Shown here piece after piece: positions 10,313-21,548 of a DNA stretch of 64,000 nucleotides. A program made the translations under genes and the position numbers. Positions within the stretch are counted from its first letter, which is position 1. Each line of letters starts with the position of its first letter. The DNA lies in contig NC_133157.1 in NCBI RefSeq assembly GCF_040802235.1, forward strand, positions 22,647,501 to 22,711,500, given 5' to 3'. Under the pieces are notes generated by a model that was not told the DNA's origin, made no database searches, and saw only the letters and a list, made by a program, of their open reading frames with translations. This DNA comes from Manis javanica (lineage: Eukaryota; Chordata; Mammalia; Pholidota; Manidae).

Positions 10313-11525
10313 GCTGGGAGCCAAGATGGTGGCGTTAGTAGTTCTGTGGAAATCTCCTCCCAAAAATATATATATTTTTGAAAATACAACAAATACAACT
10401 ATTCCTAAAAGAGACACCAGTGGATACAGTACAACAGCCAGGCTACATCTACATCTGTGAGAACTGAACATCACACGACGGGGGTAAGAGACAAGCCACG
10501 GCCCAGCGGGACCCGAACAGCCCCCACCCCAGAACCCAGCAGGAAGAAAGGAGTCGAAATGGGGAGGGAGTGAAAGCCCAGGACTGCTAAACAACCAGCT
10601 CTAGAAATCCGCACCAGGAGCACAGACACAAGGTACACAGGGTGCTGGATATTAGAGAAACGGAAAAGCAAAACCTGTGAGCATGTCCCCACAACCAGCG
10701 CCCTTGAGACAAAAGAAAAGCGAGTGCTTTTTGCAAGTCTTAAAGGGACAGGGACCCCACAGCTGGACGAAGTCATCCCAACATATGCACCCCAGCACCT
10801 GGGAATCCTGGAGAACTCTAGGCGACCTAACCCCCTGGGCAGCAGCACAGCTCTGAAGCCCCTCACGGTGATAACCACCCTGCCAGTTGTTCCCCTAACT
10901 GGCATGGACTCCGACACACTGGCCCAGTAGTGGGAGAGCAGCAGCATGCGCTGGGGGCGGTGGCGCCAGAGGGGCCCGGGAGCAGCCCACGCAAGCCCGC
11001 AGCAGCGGTGGCCAAGCGGCCCAGGGCCGGCCCACATGAGCCGGCAGCGGCGGTGACAGAGAGGCCTGCGTGAGCCCACAGCGGCAGAGACAGAGGGGCC
11101 CGGGAGCAGCCCGCACGCACTGGCAGCAGCACTGGAGGGGCCCGGGAGTGGCCCGTGGGAGCCAGCGGTGGTGGCGGAGGAGCAGCCCAGGAGCAGCCAC
11201 ACCCCCAGCAGCCACCCAGAATCTCAGCCCAGCTCACAGCTGTCTGGACCAGACCCAAGGGTCACTGCCAGTACACAGCTGCCCGGCAGGGGTGCCGCTT
11301 TTGCAGGAGAGCGCACCCGGCACACCTGCCACTCCCCGCAGGGCTCTGAGCTACTCTGACGGAGACCCCGACCACAGCAGCTTAGGGGATTAACCCGGAG
11401 GCTGCCCCAGGAGTGCAGGTAACCTACACAGGCAGCGGAGGAGGGCAAGGCACCCAGCAAGCAGGAAAGGACTTTGTTCTCCCAGCTGACACACGTGCCA
11501 CCTGCCTACAGCTACCTCTATCACC
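10313..11525 (+). promoter_or_regulatory. L1 5' UTR / internal promoter region
   Basis: GC-rich leader of the younger L1. The motif GGGGCCCGGGA recurs near 10971, 11096 and 11136 within longer similar units (CAGCAGCGGTGGC-type), so the region has an internal repeat structure. The CAAGATGG box at the extreme 5' end is the class of site that binds YY1 and sets L1 start sites in other mammals. Activity here is not shown by sequence. Confidence 0.6.
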
Positions 11526-12360
11526 ATGAAAAGGCAGAAGAATTTAGTCCAGTCCAAAACAGTCCAGACAACCCCTGAGAGAGGGCCTGGGGAGACAGAT
11601 CTAACCAATCTCCCCAAAAAAGAATTCAAAATAAAGGTCATAACCATGCTGATAGATCTGCAGAGAAATATGCTAGAGCTAAAGGAGCAAGTACAGAGGG
11701 AGAATACAGAAATAAAACAGTCTCTGGAAGGATTGAAGAGCAGACTGGATGAGGTGCAAGAGGCTGTTAGTGGAATAGAGATCAGAGAACAGGCATGCAG
11801 AGAAGCTGATGCAGAGAGATAAAAGGATCTCCAGGAATGAAAGAATATTAAGAGACCTGTGTGACCAATCCAAATGGAACAATATTCACATTATAGGGGT
11901 ACCAGAAAAAGAAAAGAGAGAAAAAGGGATAGAAAGTGTCTTCGAAGAAATAATTGCTGAAAACTTCCCTAAACTGGGGGAGGAAATAGTTGCTCAGACC
12001 ACGGAAGCACACAGAACTCCCAACAGCAGGGACCCAAAGAGGACAACACCAAGACACATAGTAATTAAAATGGCAAAGATCAAGGACAAGGACAGAGTAT
12101 TAAAGGCAGCCAGAGAGAGAAAAAAGGTCACCTACAAAGGAAAACCCATCAGGCTATCATCAGACTTCTCAACAGAAACCTTACAGGCCAGAAGAGAATG
12201 GCATGATATATTTAATGCAGTGAAACAGAACGGCCTTGAACCAAGAATACTGTATCCAGCATGATTATCATTTAAACTTGAAGGATGGATTAAACAATTC
12301 CCAGACAAGCAAAAGTTGAGGAATTTGCCTTCCACAAACCACCTCTACAGGGTATTTTAG
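11526..12360 (+). pseudogene. L1 ORF1 protein remnant (RNA-binding chaperone)
   Basis: ATG at 11526 opens a coiled-coil-like N-terminal half (MLELKEQVQRENTEIKQSLE). A TAA at 11820 ends that frame after 98 codons. The protein continues one frame over from about 11809, with RRM and C-terminal-domain hallmarks (IIGVPEKE, TPRHIVIKMAK, ARERKKVTYKGKPIRLSSDF, TLQARREWHDIF), to an in-frame TGA at 12262. Recognisable residues (LSFKLEG) follow that stop. So there is one frameshift plus one premature stop. In L1 this protein coats the element's RNA. Confidence 0.88.
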
Positions 12361-12465
12361 AGGGACTGCTGTAGATGGGAGCACTCCTAAGGCTAAACAG
12401 ATGTCACCAGAGAAAATAAAATCACAGCAAAGAAAGCAGACCAACCAAATACTAACTAAAGGCAA

Positions 12466-14254
12466 AAAATAAAACTATCACTATTTGCAGATGACATGAT
12501 ATTGTACATAAAAAACCCTAAAGACTCCACTCCAAAACTACTAGAACTAATATTGGAATTCAGCAAAGTTGCAGGATACAAAATTAACACACAGAAATCT
12601 GTGGCTTTCCTATACACTAACAATGAACTAATAGAAAGAGAAATCAGGAAAACAATTCCATTCACAATAGCATCAAAAAGAATAAAATACCTAGGAATAA
12701 ACCTAACCAAGGAAGTGAAAGACCTATACCCTGAAAACTATAAGACAATCATTAGAGAAATTAAAGAGGACACTAACAAATGGAAACTCATCCCATGCTC
12801 CTGGCTAGGAAGAATTAATATTGTCAAAATGGCCATCCTAAAAATAAATAAATAAATAATAAAATAAATGGCCATCCTGCCCAAAGCAATATACAGATTC
12901 GATGCAATCCCTATCAAATTACCAATAGCATTCTTCAACAAACTGGAACAAATAGTTCAAAAATTCATATGGAAACACCAAAGACCCTGAATAGCCAAAG
13001 CAAACCTGAGAAGGAAGAACAAAGTGGGAGGGATCTCGCTCCCCAACTTCAAGCTCTACTACAAAGCCACAGTAATCAAGACAATTGGGTACTGGCACAA
13101 GAACAGAGCCACAGACCAGTGGAACAGAACAGAGACTCCAAACATTAACCCAAACATATATGGTCAATTAATATACGATAAAGGAGCCATGGACATACAT
13201 TGGGGAAATGACAGTCTCTTCAACAGATGGTGCTGGCAAAACTGGACAGCTACATGTAGGAGAATGAAACTGGATCACTGTCTAACCCCATACACAAAAG
13301 TAAATTCAAAATGGATCAAAGACCTGAATGTAAGTCATGAAACCATAAAACTCTTAGAAAAAAGCATAGGCAAAAATCTCATGGACATAAACATGAGTGA
13401 CTTCTTCATGAACATATCTCCCCGGGCAAGGGAAACAAAAGCAAAAATGAACAAGTGGGACTATATCAAGCTGAAAAGCTTCTGTACAGCAAAGGACACC
13501 ATCAATAGAACAAAAAGGTATCCTACAGTATGGGAGAATATATTCATAAACAGCAGATCCGATTAAGGGTTGACATCCAAAATATATAAAGAGCTCATGC
13601 ACCTCAACAAACGAAAAGCAAATAATCCAATTAAAAAATGGGCAGAGGAGCTGAATAGACAGTTCTCTAAAGAAGAAATTCACATGACCAACAGACACAT
13701 GAAAAGATGCTCCACATCGCTAATCATCAGAGAAATGCAAATTAAAACCACAATGAGATATCACCTCACACCAGTAAGGATGGCTACCATCCAAAAGACA
13801 AACAACAACAAATGTTGGTGAGGTTGTGGAGAAAGGGGAACCCTCCTACACTGCTGGTGGGAATGTAAATTAGTTCAACCATTGTGGAAAGCAGTATGGA
13901 GGTTCCTCAAAATGCTCAAAATAGAAATACCATTTGACCCAGGAATCCCACTTCTAGGAATTTACCCTAAGAATGCAGCAGCCCAATTTGAGAAAAGATA
14001 GATGCACCCCTATGTTTATCGCAGCACTATTTACAATAGCCAAGAAATGGAAGCAACCTAAGTGTCCATCAGTAGATGAATGGATAAAGAAGATGTGGTA
14101 TATATACACAATGGAATATTATTCAGCCATAAGAAGAAAACAAATCCTACCATTTGCAACAACATGGATGGAGCTGGAGGGTATTATGCTCAGTGAAATA
14201 AGCCAGGTGGAGAAAGACAAGTACCAAATGATTTCACTCATCTGTGGAGTATAA
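12466..14254 (+). pseudogene. L1 ORF2 remnant: end of reverse transcriptase and C-terminal part
   Basis: ORF2 similarity begins abruptly at [14 protein letters not shown], which carries the reverse transcriptase FADD catalytic motif, only about 100 bases after ORF1. The endonuclease and the fingers/palm part are deleted. The frame runs to 12839, is broken by a 39-bp A-rich insertion with a TAA, then continues through [20 protein letters not shown] (13024 on), YSAIRRKQILPFATTWMELE and a final TGA at 14252-14254. Several further stops and frame changes occur (12987, 13564, and around 13800-13970). Confidence 0.88.
12827..12878 (+). repeat. A-rich insertion flanked by a 13-bp duplication
   Basis: AAATGGCCATCCT occurs at 12827-12839 and again at 12866-12878. 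Between the copies lie 26 bases made only of A and T, mostly AAAT units. The second copy rejoins the ORF2 reading exactly where the first left it, so 39 bp were added to an intact L1 sequence. Confidence 0.85.
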
Positions 14255-14612
14255 GAACAAAGAAAAACTGAAGGAACAAAACAGCAGCAGACTCACAGAT
14301 CCCAAGAATGGACTAATAGTTACCAAAGGGAAAGGGAAAGGGACTGGGAAGGGAGGGATAAGGGTGGGGAAAAAGAAAGGGGACATTATGATTAGCATGT
14401 ATAATTTGGGAGGGGCACGGGGAGGGCTGTGCAACACAGAGAAGACAAGTAGTGATTCTACAGCATCTTACTGTGCTGATGGACAGTGACTGTAATGGGG
14501 TTTGTGGGGGGATCTTGGTGAAGGGGGGAGCCTAGTAAACATAATAACATAATGTTCTTCATGTAATTGTAGATTAATGATGCAAAAAAAAAAGAAAAAG
14601 AAAAAAGCCCTG

Positions 14613-15050
14613 CCATTTGCAGCAACATAGATGGATCTAGAAGGTATTATGCTTCGTGAAATAAATCAAATGGAGAAAGGCAAATAGCAAATGATATTGC
14701 TTACTTGTGGAATATAAATACAAAGCAAAACAGCATGAACAAAGCAGCAGTAGACTCATAGACGCTGAGAAGAGACTGGTGGTTACCATGGCAGAGGGGT
14801 TGGGATGGGTGGATGGGGAGGGTGAGGGGGATAAAGGGGCACAAAAATTCTCAGTCATAATATAGGCTGGTCATGAGGTTGGCAGTACAGCATGGAGAAT
14901 ATAGCCAATGATTCTGTAACTTCTTCCTATGTTGACAGATCGTAACTGTACTACTGTGGATGAGGATTTAATAATATGAGTAACTGTTGAACCTCTGTGT
15001 TATATAGTTGAAACTAATGTAAGACTGTGTATCAATTAAAAAAGAAAAAA
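14613..15050 (+). repeat. Middle layer: older L1, right part (3' UTR and tail)
   Basis: Continues the L1 interrupted at 10312 (GCCATTTGCAGCAACATAGA, then GAAGGTATTATGCTTCGTGA). It ends in an A-rich tail after TGTGTATCAATTAAAAAAG. The bases after the tail (AAATGCAATTCCCC) loosely match those before the L1 start (AAAAGAATACCCC), a decayed target-site duplication. Confidence 0.8.
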
Positions 15051-15051
15051 A

Positions 15052-15290
15052 ATGCAATTCCCCATCCCTTTAAGGATAATTTCTCAAAGCTGCATAGACT
15101 ACTCTGACTTAAACGCAGTTGGCTAGAATTTAATCATCTGGGTACACCCAGCTGCAAAGAAGGTTAGGAAATGTACTCTTTATTTTGGATGGCACTCTAC
15201 CCAACTGAAATTCAGAAGTTTTATTGTTGAAGAAGAAAAAATTACTTCTAGGGAACAATAAGCAGCTTCCCCTGCAGATTCTGTGACTTC
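15052..15290 (+). repeat. Outer layer of nested repeat, right part
   Basis: Resumes the repeat broken at 9857: CTTTAAGGATAATTTCTC, GTACACCCAGCTGCAAAG, GTACTCTTTATTTTGGATGG, CAACTGAAATTCAG. It matches the second half of the copy at 8060-8460. Confidence 0.6.
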
Positions 15291-16150
15291 AGATCTACCA
15301 AAGAGCTGATTTATGAGGAGTTACCCTGCTCAAGACCCAGCACTCAAGAACAAATAGAGTATGTCATTAAAGGAAGACTGGTCCACCATCTCCAAGTACA
15401 GAACCATCAGCTGCTGACAGAATCGGCACCATCATTACATCCATGAAGCATGTGGATGAGAGTAGACTGAGAACGCAAACTTAACCTCTTTTCCAGAAAC
15501 CTCAAAGCCCTATCATCCCCCAACCCAAATCATACAGGTCAGTCTTTATCTATGGCCACCCGTGTGTCCTTTGCTGGTTAGTGCCTAAACCTCTGGATTC
15601 CTCCTGTGGTCCAGGAAGGCTCCAGGATTTCTCCTGAGGCTGCCCCAGGGCTTCCACCATCGTTATCCAAATGCCAGGGAAGAAGACCTGTTGGGGACAT
15701 GGTGGCAGAGATGCAGAGAGAGGTGGTGGCCCTGAGGACAAGGTACGTGGTCGTAGCCCAGATATATTTAAGAGGAAGGAGATTTGACTTGATAACTGAA
15801 GGGTGTGCAGAGGGAGGGACCAAGGCTGGGCCAATTTCCAGGCTGGGCAACTTAGGTGTGTGTGTGTGCTGCAAACAAGGAGAACTCGGTGTGGGGAAGA
15901 TGGTGAGATCGTTTGGGTCTGCAGCCAGAAGTTAGGGACATGTGGAACCAGTCTGAGGAGTCTCACGCAGCTGGGTTTGAACAGGAAAGTTTATTCTTAA
16001 AAGCGGTATAGACATTCTGGGTCCTAAGCACCCCAGTCAGCCACAGCTCAGGTCTTCTCTTTTGTGCTTTCTGTTCTTGTTTAAATTTTAATCCCTTCAA
16101 ATGATTCATGTAATTAAATCCAGTTATTAAAATAGTCTGGGGGCAGGGGT
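15290..16150. other. Intergenic sequence, nothing recognised
   Basis: Mixed-composition sequence with a short TG run near 15857-15868. No repeat family, RNA gene or coding similarity was identified. Open frames of up to 138 codons occur on the - strand (15550-15966), but none resembles a known protein. Confidence 0.4.
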
Positions 16151-16540
16151 TGGGGAGTTGGCTTAGCCTCCTCAGGCTGTAATAACAAAATCCCACAGCC
16201 TGGGGGGAGCTTCAACAGCAGACACTGATTTCTCAACAGTTCTGGAGCCTGGGAAGTCCAAGACCAAAGTACAGGCAGATTCAGTCCCTGGTAAGGGTTC
16301 TCTTCCCGGCCTGCAGAGAGCCTCCTTCTCGCTATGGCCTCACCTGGTGGAGAGAGCAGCCCTCACTCCCCTCCTCTTCTGAAGGCACTAAGCACATCAT
16401 GCGAGTCCCCCTCATGACCCCGTCTAAATCGGCTCATCTCCCCAAAGCCCTGCCTCCGAGTACCATCACACTGGGACTAGAGCTTCACCATAAGCACTTT
16501 GGGGAGGGTGCAATTCCGTCCATAGCAGCAAATTCGTATT
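16150..16540 (+). repeat. Ancient interspersed repeat, family not named
   Basis: Carries the widespread mammalian pattern TAATAACAAAATCCCACAGC, then CAACAGTTCTGGAGCCTGGG, AAGTCCAAGACCAAAGTA, a GCCTGCAGAGAG centre, ATGACCCCGTCTAAAT and a GTCCATAGCA end. I recognise the family by pattern but cannot place its class with certainty. Confidence 0.65.
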
Positions 16541-17350
16541 TTATTTTCTTGTACTCTAGGGACTAAATTTTATATGATACTATCAGCATACCTATGAAAC
16601 AGTAAAGGAAAAGGGAAAAGAAAAATTAGATTAAAATATTTTAACATATACATGACAGAACCAGGAAAAACTCTACCAGCTACCTGGTGAGGAGGCAGTG
16701 TGAGGCATTGCCCGCAGGGGAGTGCTGGCTGCTCCCTGCCCGAGAGCAAGAGCGCAAGAGCGAGGCCTCTCTGACCCAGGCCTTCAGCGAGGGACTTCTG
16801 TCAGCTCCTAGATTCCGCCAAGACCAGGGGGACGGCTTTGGTTGCAGTGAGAGAGGAACCGGCGAAGGCTGCTGACATGTAACCAAGAACGGGCTTGATA
16901 GTAATCAAGGCCAGTAAGTCAAGTTTCTAAACAAAACACACACTAGATACAAACCAACCATAAAAACTCAGAAACTTGAAACAGGAACAACTGAGAAATG
17001 TCTAAAAAAAATACATTCTAAAAGAAGTACTATAAGTATAGTCCTTTAGTCGCCCCTTGTTTATTGTATCAAATCTGGGTCATCCTTGATAACAAAAAGC
17101 GTGTAGGATTGCTATGTTTGTCTTAAAGAGTCATGGCCTAGAAAGCACAGGAGGTCAGAAACCGAAGACAGATCCCTGCCCTATACACACCCCACCCCCA
17201 GCCTCCTGTAGTCCTACCTTTGCAAAGTGAATTAGGCTCAGACAACCCGCCCCTCTCACCACCCCCACCCCTGACCATCACAAATTCTTTTATCACCTTC
17301 CTATCTCGTTCATCTCAGGAAAAGCTCTCTTCTCTCTTTTCTTCATTCCA
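16540..17350. other. Intergenic sequence, nothing recognised
   Basis: AT-rich at first, then a GC-richer piece at 16680-16880 and a pyrimidine-rich stretch at 17180-17345. No feature is supported. Confidence 0.4.
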
Positions 17351-17720
17351 CCAAAAACTGAGAAAGACGTTCATAGCAGGATTCTTAATCATGGACAAAA
17401 AATGGAAACTCCCCAAATGTCCATAAGCTGATGAATGGATGAACGAATATGGTCTGTCCATACGGTGAAAGAGTATTTGGCCACAAAAAGCAATGAAGCG
17501 CTGATCCATGCTACAGGATGGATGAACCTTGAAAACAAGCTGAGTGAAGCCAGACATGGAAGACCACATAATGTATGATTCCACTGACACTGAGTTCTTC
17601 CGGAGAGGCAAATCCGTAGGGACAGAAAGCAGGTGGGAAGTTGCCAGGGCCTGGGAGGAAGGGGAATGGGAAGTGACCGCTAATGAGTGGGGTTCCTTTT
17701 CCGTGGCCCTTTCTAAGGGA
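17350..17720 (+). repeat. Old L1 3' fragment
   Basis: Shows the L1 order TTCATAGCAGGATTCTTAAT, AAATGTCCATAAGCTGATGA, CTACAGGATGGATGAACC, AATGTATGATTCCACTGACA, a decayed version of the ORF2 end and 3' UTR. Confidence 0.75.
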
Positions 17721-18400
17721 TCGGAATACATTCCCTCTGTTGTGTTAGAGTCGCTGATTACCTCACCTTACCTGCCTCCTGAAGAGGGAGAGACACACAC
17801 GGTGGCAGGTAGGTGGCAGGAACCACCAGTGGAACACATGCAGGCCAGGACTCTTGCCTTTAAATTGCTGACCTCGGCTAGCATCCCGCTGCCCCTAACA
17901 TACTTCCTCCTCTCTCTTATTCAGCACCCCTATCACCCTCATCCCCACGAGTCAGAAGTTTTTAAGGGGGATGGGGGATGTGAAAAGAAAAAGATTTCTA
18001 GACCTGACCACAAAAAGATGCAGAACACCATCAACACAATAAAAAGGCAATCAGTCAACTGAGAAAAATATTTGCAATAAATATGGCAAATTCAAATAAG
18101 AGATGCCGTTTGGGGTTTAAACTTGGCAGAAATAAAAGTTATGTTTTTTGAAGCATATTTCATGACAGTTTTATGGAGAATATTTAAATAGAGAAAAGCC
18201 TGGAAAGAAAGTCAACATTTTAATAGTAAACAGACCAAAATTGTGGGATCGTGGGGGTTTTTTTAAGTTTGTCTCGTTTCCAGTTATTTATAATAAACAA
18301 GCATTATACATATAGTCATAACAACAAAGTAACAGATGTCACCTTTTGCTGAATTTCCTGTACTGTAGAAAAGACTTCTTGCTGGGAAAGGATCAGTGGG
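17720..18400 (+). repeat. Mixed stretch with a possible L1 piece
   Basis: At 17985-18130 there is an L1-like ORF2 tract (GATGCAGAACACCATCAACA, then GAGAAAAATATTTGCAATAA). The flanks are AT-rich and unassigned. Confidence 0.4.
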
Positions 18401-19480
18401 CTAATAGGATGCTGGGGCATAAATTGGTACCACCTTAGAGGAGGGCAATTGAACAGTATGTATTAACAACTTAAGAACTGTTGGTATTCTTTAACCTAAC
18501 TTCAAGTTGTTGATTCTAATGGTTAGAATAAAAAAGTGCTAGAAAATCAAGCAGAAATGGGACCAATTTACATAAAGCAATAAAATGATGATGATGTAAT
18601 GTTCAGTGTAAGAGACTCAATAAAAACCAGGTAAGTAGTGCGCTCTCCAAGGTGTGTACAGGTGTCTGTGCGTGCATCACAACGGTCTCAGAAGATTATA
18701 CCAGTTCATTAGCAGTTATATCTTTAGGCTATCTAAGGGTGATTTTAGGTTTTTGCCCCAATAGCCATGCATTTTTCTAATAACCAGAAAAAAAATCATT
18801 TTTTTAAAAGGTCCCCGTGATTTTAGTCACTGCTTGCCTTACTGAGGCCTTACCATGGATTATCACAAATGACTGTCACGTTGACCCAGGAGTTCAACCT
18901 ACAGGAATGTATTCCTCACGTGTGTGAAGTAGTCTGTAGGTCCAATTATTCACTACATCATTGTAATGGCAGAAGATTGGAAGCAATTCGAATGCCCAGC
19001 ATAGAAGTCTAGTTAAATAAATTGTAATACAAACCTCCAATGGAATTTTCTGCAGTCACAAACAAAAACAAGGAAGCTTCATATTATTTTGTTATTACTA
19101 TTCTATATGTCAATATTACTAGTAATGGTGAAGATGCTATTATTTTTTTATTATTATTCTATACGAATACAGAATGCTCTCCAAAAGAGCACTAAATGAA
19201 AACAGCAAGAACACTGTATAGAAGTTCCAACTATGTAAAAATGGAGAAAAGAGTATCCATGTACATAGACTCATATATAGTTGTATCTATAGACATTTGC
19301 TTCTATAGGCAAAATAGAACTGGAAGGTCACACAAACCGAACAGTGGTGACCTCCAGGGGAAGGGAGACAGGTAGGAGAAAAGATGTTTGACTCTAGACC
19401 ATTGGGTACTTTTCAAATCAGGGACTATTTGAAAGTATTGCCTATTTGGTTGTAAGAAATGCGTAAAATTGAAGTAAAAA
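18400..19480 (+). repeat. L1ME-type 3' ends, one or two copies
   Basis: GAGGGCAATTGAACAGTATG near 18440 and again the late L1M pattern at 18935-19480: TCATTGTAATGGCAGAAGAT, GTCTAGTTAAATAAATTGTA, TCCAATGGAATTTTCTGCAG, and a final AGTGGTGACCTCCAGGGGAA with a tail. Very diverged, so copy borders are uncertain. Confidence 0.65.
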
Positions 19481-19484
19481 TGGA

Positions 19485-19770
19485 CAACCACTGGTTGCTT
19501 AGCATTGCTATTAAGAGCTTGGACTGGGATTCAGTTTGCCTCCATTTAAATCTCACAGTGGTTGGTGACTGTGTAAACATTAGGGAATGTTTACAATCAA
19601 TGGCTGAAGCTCAGTCTCCTCAGCCACTAAATGGAGGTGATAATAACACCTGCCTTGAGGGATTGTGATAAGGGTTAATGAGATTATTAAATGAGGATTA
19701 ATAAACTGGTTCATATAAAGTGCTTTATCTTATACGTAACATTGTGTTACTATTCCTTGTCTGTCCTGGG
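19485..19770 (+). repeat. MIR SINE remnant
   Basis: Sense MIR: AGAGCTTGGACTGGGATTCA, TCAGTCTCCTCAGCCACTAA, GATAAGGGTTAATGAGATTA, AAAGTGCTTTATC. One of the more complete copies in the window. Confidence 0.85.
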
Positions 19771-21345
19771 GATGGTGGCACACAGGTCCTTCGGAGTAAT
19801 CCTTGCCTCCCCAGTTGGGAATGGGATCACCTGCTTCATGGGCTTGATCTTCATAGGCAGATGAAATGAGTTCATACATTTGAAATCCCTGAAACAGAGC
19901 CTGGTTGGTAGGGAAGGTTAACAGTTGTTATTAACAGAAAACACCCTTTAAAAGGCCATGCCTGTTCTTTTCTCATATCTGAATTCATGGGCTCTCTTTT
20001 ATTTCAATAATTCTATCCTTCCTAGAATTGCTATGTACACATGCTTCAAACCTGCCTGTTCGTTTCTCACACTGTTCTGCTCTGGCTTTACAGTTTGAAG
20101 TATCTGTTATTTCTTTTGTCTCTTTAAAAAAGTGTAAGCCTGCCTGTTTTAAAAGTTCTTGCAGGTGGTTTTATTAGCTTTAGTTCTTGGGGTGCAAAGT
20201 CTCCTTTTGGTTCAGCTGCAGGCTGCGTGTGACCCGTTCCCTCACGTGGGTTGTGAATGTGTCCAAGTCTGTCTTCACGGGGTTTCTGTGAGCGCCCCAG
20301 ACCCCTGACTGCGGAAGTGTCCCCATCCCATGGTTTCATGGACCACCAGGTCCCCCTCCAGTGCTGGACAAGGTTTCATATTAATGTCTCCACTTGGAAT
20401 CCCCACACCATGCAAGTGCTGGGCACTTAGACCCCACATGGGCAATGTCCCAGAGCAGGAGGCAGAGTGTTTCTGCTCCTGCGTCCGCAGGGAGGCGGCC
20501 TTGGAAGCTCCTAGCATTTTTTAGGTGGGCAACTCATTTTCATCTCCCTGCCAGCCCAGAGCCTGTGGCTGGACTCCCCTCACAGACAGGTATGAAATCT
20601 CCAGCCACAACCACCCAGTTTAAATATCCTATTATTTAATATCCCTGCCTTCAGCTCTGCTGTATCACGATACATGCTATGGAGGCACATAGCACATGTG
20701 TGGAGGGGAAAAACATCCATGAATTCAGGACTATATTGATATCTGAAGAGAGAAATAGGTCCCGAAGTTTCGAGATGAGGCTGGGAGAAGAAAGTAGAAA
20801 GCTTCTGGCCTAGCTGCTCGAAAGATCGGTTTTCAAAAGTAAATGAGACAACCCCGTGGAGGACCTCAGACTCTGTACTGAAGGCAGTGGGAAGAAGCAT
20901 GCATAGCAGAATGCTGACTGAGCCGGTTTGGGGTCGGAGGAATGAATAACTTTCTACTCTGCGCTTTCCACATCTTCTGTTCCCTTTACTCTGGAGAGAA
21001 AAAAATCAGAAGCCATTTTTCAAGTGATTTTTGCAATCAGCTAGCAGGAGGTTGCTAAGGTGACAGCAGAGGATACTTCCTTGTGTCAGAGGTTGAGGGC
21101 CAATAGTGGCAGCTGAAGGGAGGAGCCAAACAAGGCCTGTGCTTGGAGGTGGAAGGACCGAGTTGGAGTCACAGCTCTGCAATGGGTTTGCCAGGCCACC
21201 GGTGAAGTAACAGCCCTCCAAGTGTCCTTCTCCTCCTCTGCAGGCAGACTTATTCATCAATTCATTCATTCTGCCAGTGCTGATTGAGCACCTGCTGTGT
21301 GTTGTAGGGCCTGGGGCTGCCACAAAGCAGACAGACACAGACGAG
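19770..21345. other. Intergenic sequence, little recognised
   Basis: Non-repetitive to the eye. The piece TTCATCAATTCATTCATTCT followed by TTGAGCACCTGCTGTGTG at 21251-21303 resembles the tail of an old MIR/L2-class element. Nothing else is supported. Confidence 0.4.
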
Positions 21346-21548
21346 GGTCTAAGGCAGCACTATCAGATAGAACTTTCCAGGGTAGTGGAAATGTTCCACA
21401 TCTCCACTACCCAATATGGTCGCCACTAGACACAGGGCAACCGAGCATTTGAAATGTGGCTAGTGCGACTGAGGGACAGAATTTTTTATTTATGTGTAAT
21501 TACGTTGCAACAGCCACCTCAGGCTGGTGGCTACTATCTTAGACAGCA
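21345..21548 (+). repeat. MER20 (hAT-Charlie DNA transposon remnant)
   Basis: Matches the MER20 layout from end to end: GCACTATCAGATAGAACTTT, GGTAGTGGAAATGTTCC, CACTAGACACAGGGC, TTGAAATGTGGCTAGTGCGA, and GGTGGCTACTATCTTAGACA at the right end. Confidence 0.88.

Larger units (their letters stand above)
10313..14595 (+). mobile_element. Younger L1 retrotransposon, 5'-complete, internally deleted
   Basis: Begins with GCTGGGAGCCAAGATGGTGG, a typical L1 5' end with a YY1-like site at 10321-10332. A GC-rich 5' UTR of about 1.2 kb, an ORF1 remnant, a short spacer, a truncated ORF2 remnant and a 3' UTR with an A-rich tail follow. It lies between near-identical copies of AAAAAGAAAAGCCCTG at 10297-10312 and about 14596-14612 (the right copy has a longer A run), the expected target-site duplication. 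At 4.3 kb it lacks about 2 kb, including the endonuclease and most of the reverse transcriptase. It cannot move by itself. Confidence 0.9.

Noticed and set aside
13024-13566. 180-codon open frame as a host gene
   Set aside because: It is the L1 ORF2 C-terminal region; the FADD motif lies upstream in the same decayed element.
17544-18062. 172-codon + strand open frame
   Set aside because: Its first part overlaps an old L1 3' fragment and its end overlaps another L1 piece. No similarity to a host protein.
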